Shown: positions 63,663 through 64,000 of the stretch, piece after piece | Numbering within the stretch: the stretch's first letter is position 1 | Layout: each line of letters begins with the position of its first letter | DNA from: Shewanella sp. AS1 | GTDB taxonomy: Bacteria; Pseudomonadota; Gammaproteobacteria; Enterobacterales; Shewanellaceae | Direction: 5' to 3' | DNA length: 64,000 nucleotides | NCBI RefSeq assembly: GCF_021412565.1 | Contig: NZ_JAKCLJ010000003.1 | Coordinates: 186,001-250,000 of the forward strand | Translations under genes and position numbers: made by a program | The notes under the pieces: model-generated | What the model saw: the letters and a program-made list of their open reading frames with translations, nothing else | What the model was told of the DNA's origin: nothing | Database searches by the model: none

Positions 63663-64000
63663 TCTGCCTCTCCCATCAATGCACGACGAAATGACTCACC
63701 TATCATCTCTGGGCTAATACGCATAAATGATCCCACCGCATGAGCGATAGGATCATCAATGGAGTCTTGGTAAGCAATGGCGCGGGTAAAGGCCACTGTC
63801 GATGACAAGCGATAGCACTCTGCAAAGCCGTACACACTCTTGTTCGGCTCGGCAGGCTTCATATAATCGACCCGCAGATCTAAGGTAGGCGAAAGCTCCA
63901 ATGACTTAAACTTATCAAAAATACTGCACACCACTGCACTTCCACAGGCGGTATCCATCAGAGTTGTTATCACGCCACCATGGATAACGCCAGTATCGGG
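63659..64000 (-). CDS. Second hotdog thioesterase, N-terminus off window
   Basis: Partial gene that continues beyond 64000; its last 113 codons are visible. The PDTGVIHGGVITTLMDTACGSAV helix motif and LDLRVDYMKPAEP strand are clear. A GTG inside the motif is not the real start. It is paired with the preceding thioesterase. Confidence 0.85.
   Translation of the reverse strand, partial: PDTGVIHGGVITTLMDTACGSAVVCSIFDKFKSLELSPTLDLRVDYMKPAEPNKSVYGFAECYRLSSTVAFTRAIAYQDSIDDPIAHAVGSFMRISPEMIGESFRRALMGEAE

Overview
The window looks like chromosomal DNA of a Shewanella-type marine gammaproteobacterium. This is inferred from gene content: a proteobacterial dedicated sortase (Pds) cluster, a periplasmic nitrate reductase in the order napEDABC, a membrane-bound uptake [NiFe] hydrogenase followed by its complete maturation set, a TonB-type thiamine receptor under a TPP riboswitch, and many small dispersed repeats. 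No rRNA, tRNA, CRISPR array or complete insertion sequence was seen.

Layout. 1-5.9 kb: Pds surface-protein system (vWA target protein, OmpA-like PdsO, response regulator PdsR, kinase PdsS); the sortase itself should lie left of the window. 6-10.5 kb: metC behind MetJ-like boxes, then small housekeeping genes on the minus strand (creA, a methyltransferase, ybjQ, a Cys-rich protein, a DUF3465 protein, an acetyltransferase). 10.5-13.6 kb: an integrase-less cluster of attC-like sites carrying three low-GC genes, bordered by a LexA-like box and two long repeats. 13.6-21.2 kb: yegD, trhO, a glutathione transferase, a Bcr/CflA exporter and ilvIH. 21.3-25.4 kb: napEDABC with NarP-like and FNR/CRP-like sites upstream. 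25.8-30.3 kb: hrpA and a CBS-pair protein. 30.7-42.8 kb: hyaABCD, a HydE-like gene, hypFBCDEA and a 54-residue HupE-like membrane peptide, all on the plus strand with very tight spacing.

42.8-49.7 kb is an accessory island. It holds an Mrr-like nuclease, orphan genes, more copies of the long repeat, a 161-bp IS21-like miniature element, a Fic protein with an AbiEi-like N-terminus behind six helically phased iterons, and an stbDE toxin-antitoxin pair flanked by attC-like sites. 49.7-55.1 kb is a minus-strand ABC export operon with one ATPase, three successive periplasmic adaptors and one MacB-type permease. 55.3-58 kb holds a small periplasmic protein, two acetyltransferases and a nitroreductase. 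58-62.6 kb is a thiamine salvage operon (TPP riboswitch, TonB receptor, thiamine-binding protein, PnuT-like permease, thiamine-kinase-like enzyme). The right end has a YcfL-like lipoprotein and two consecutive hotdog thioesterases, the last cut by the edge.

How the parts work together. The nap and hya blocks form an anaerobic respiratory pairing: H2 is oxidised at the membrane and nitrate is reduced in the periplasm, and both promoters carry FNR/CRP-like sites. The thiamine block is a complete outer-membrane-to-cytoplasm uptake and phosphorylation route. The most unusual items are the iteron-controlled AbiEi-Fic gene, the two attC clusters without an integrase, and a repeat family whose inner hairpin arms differ in sequence but keep their pairing.
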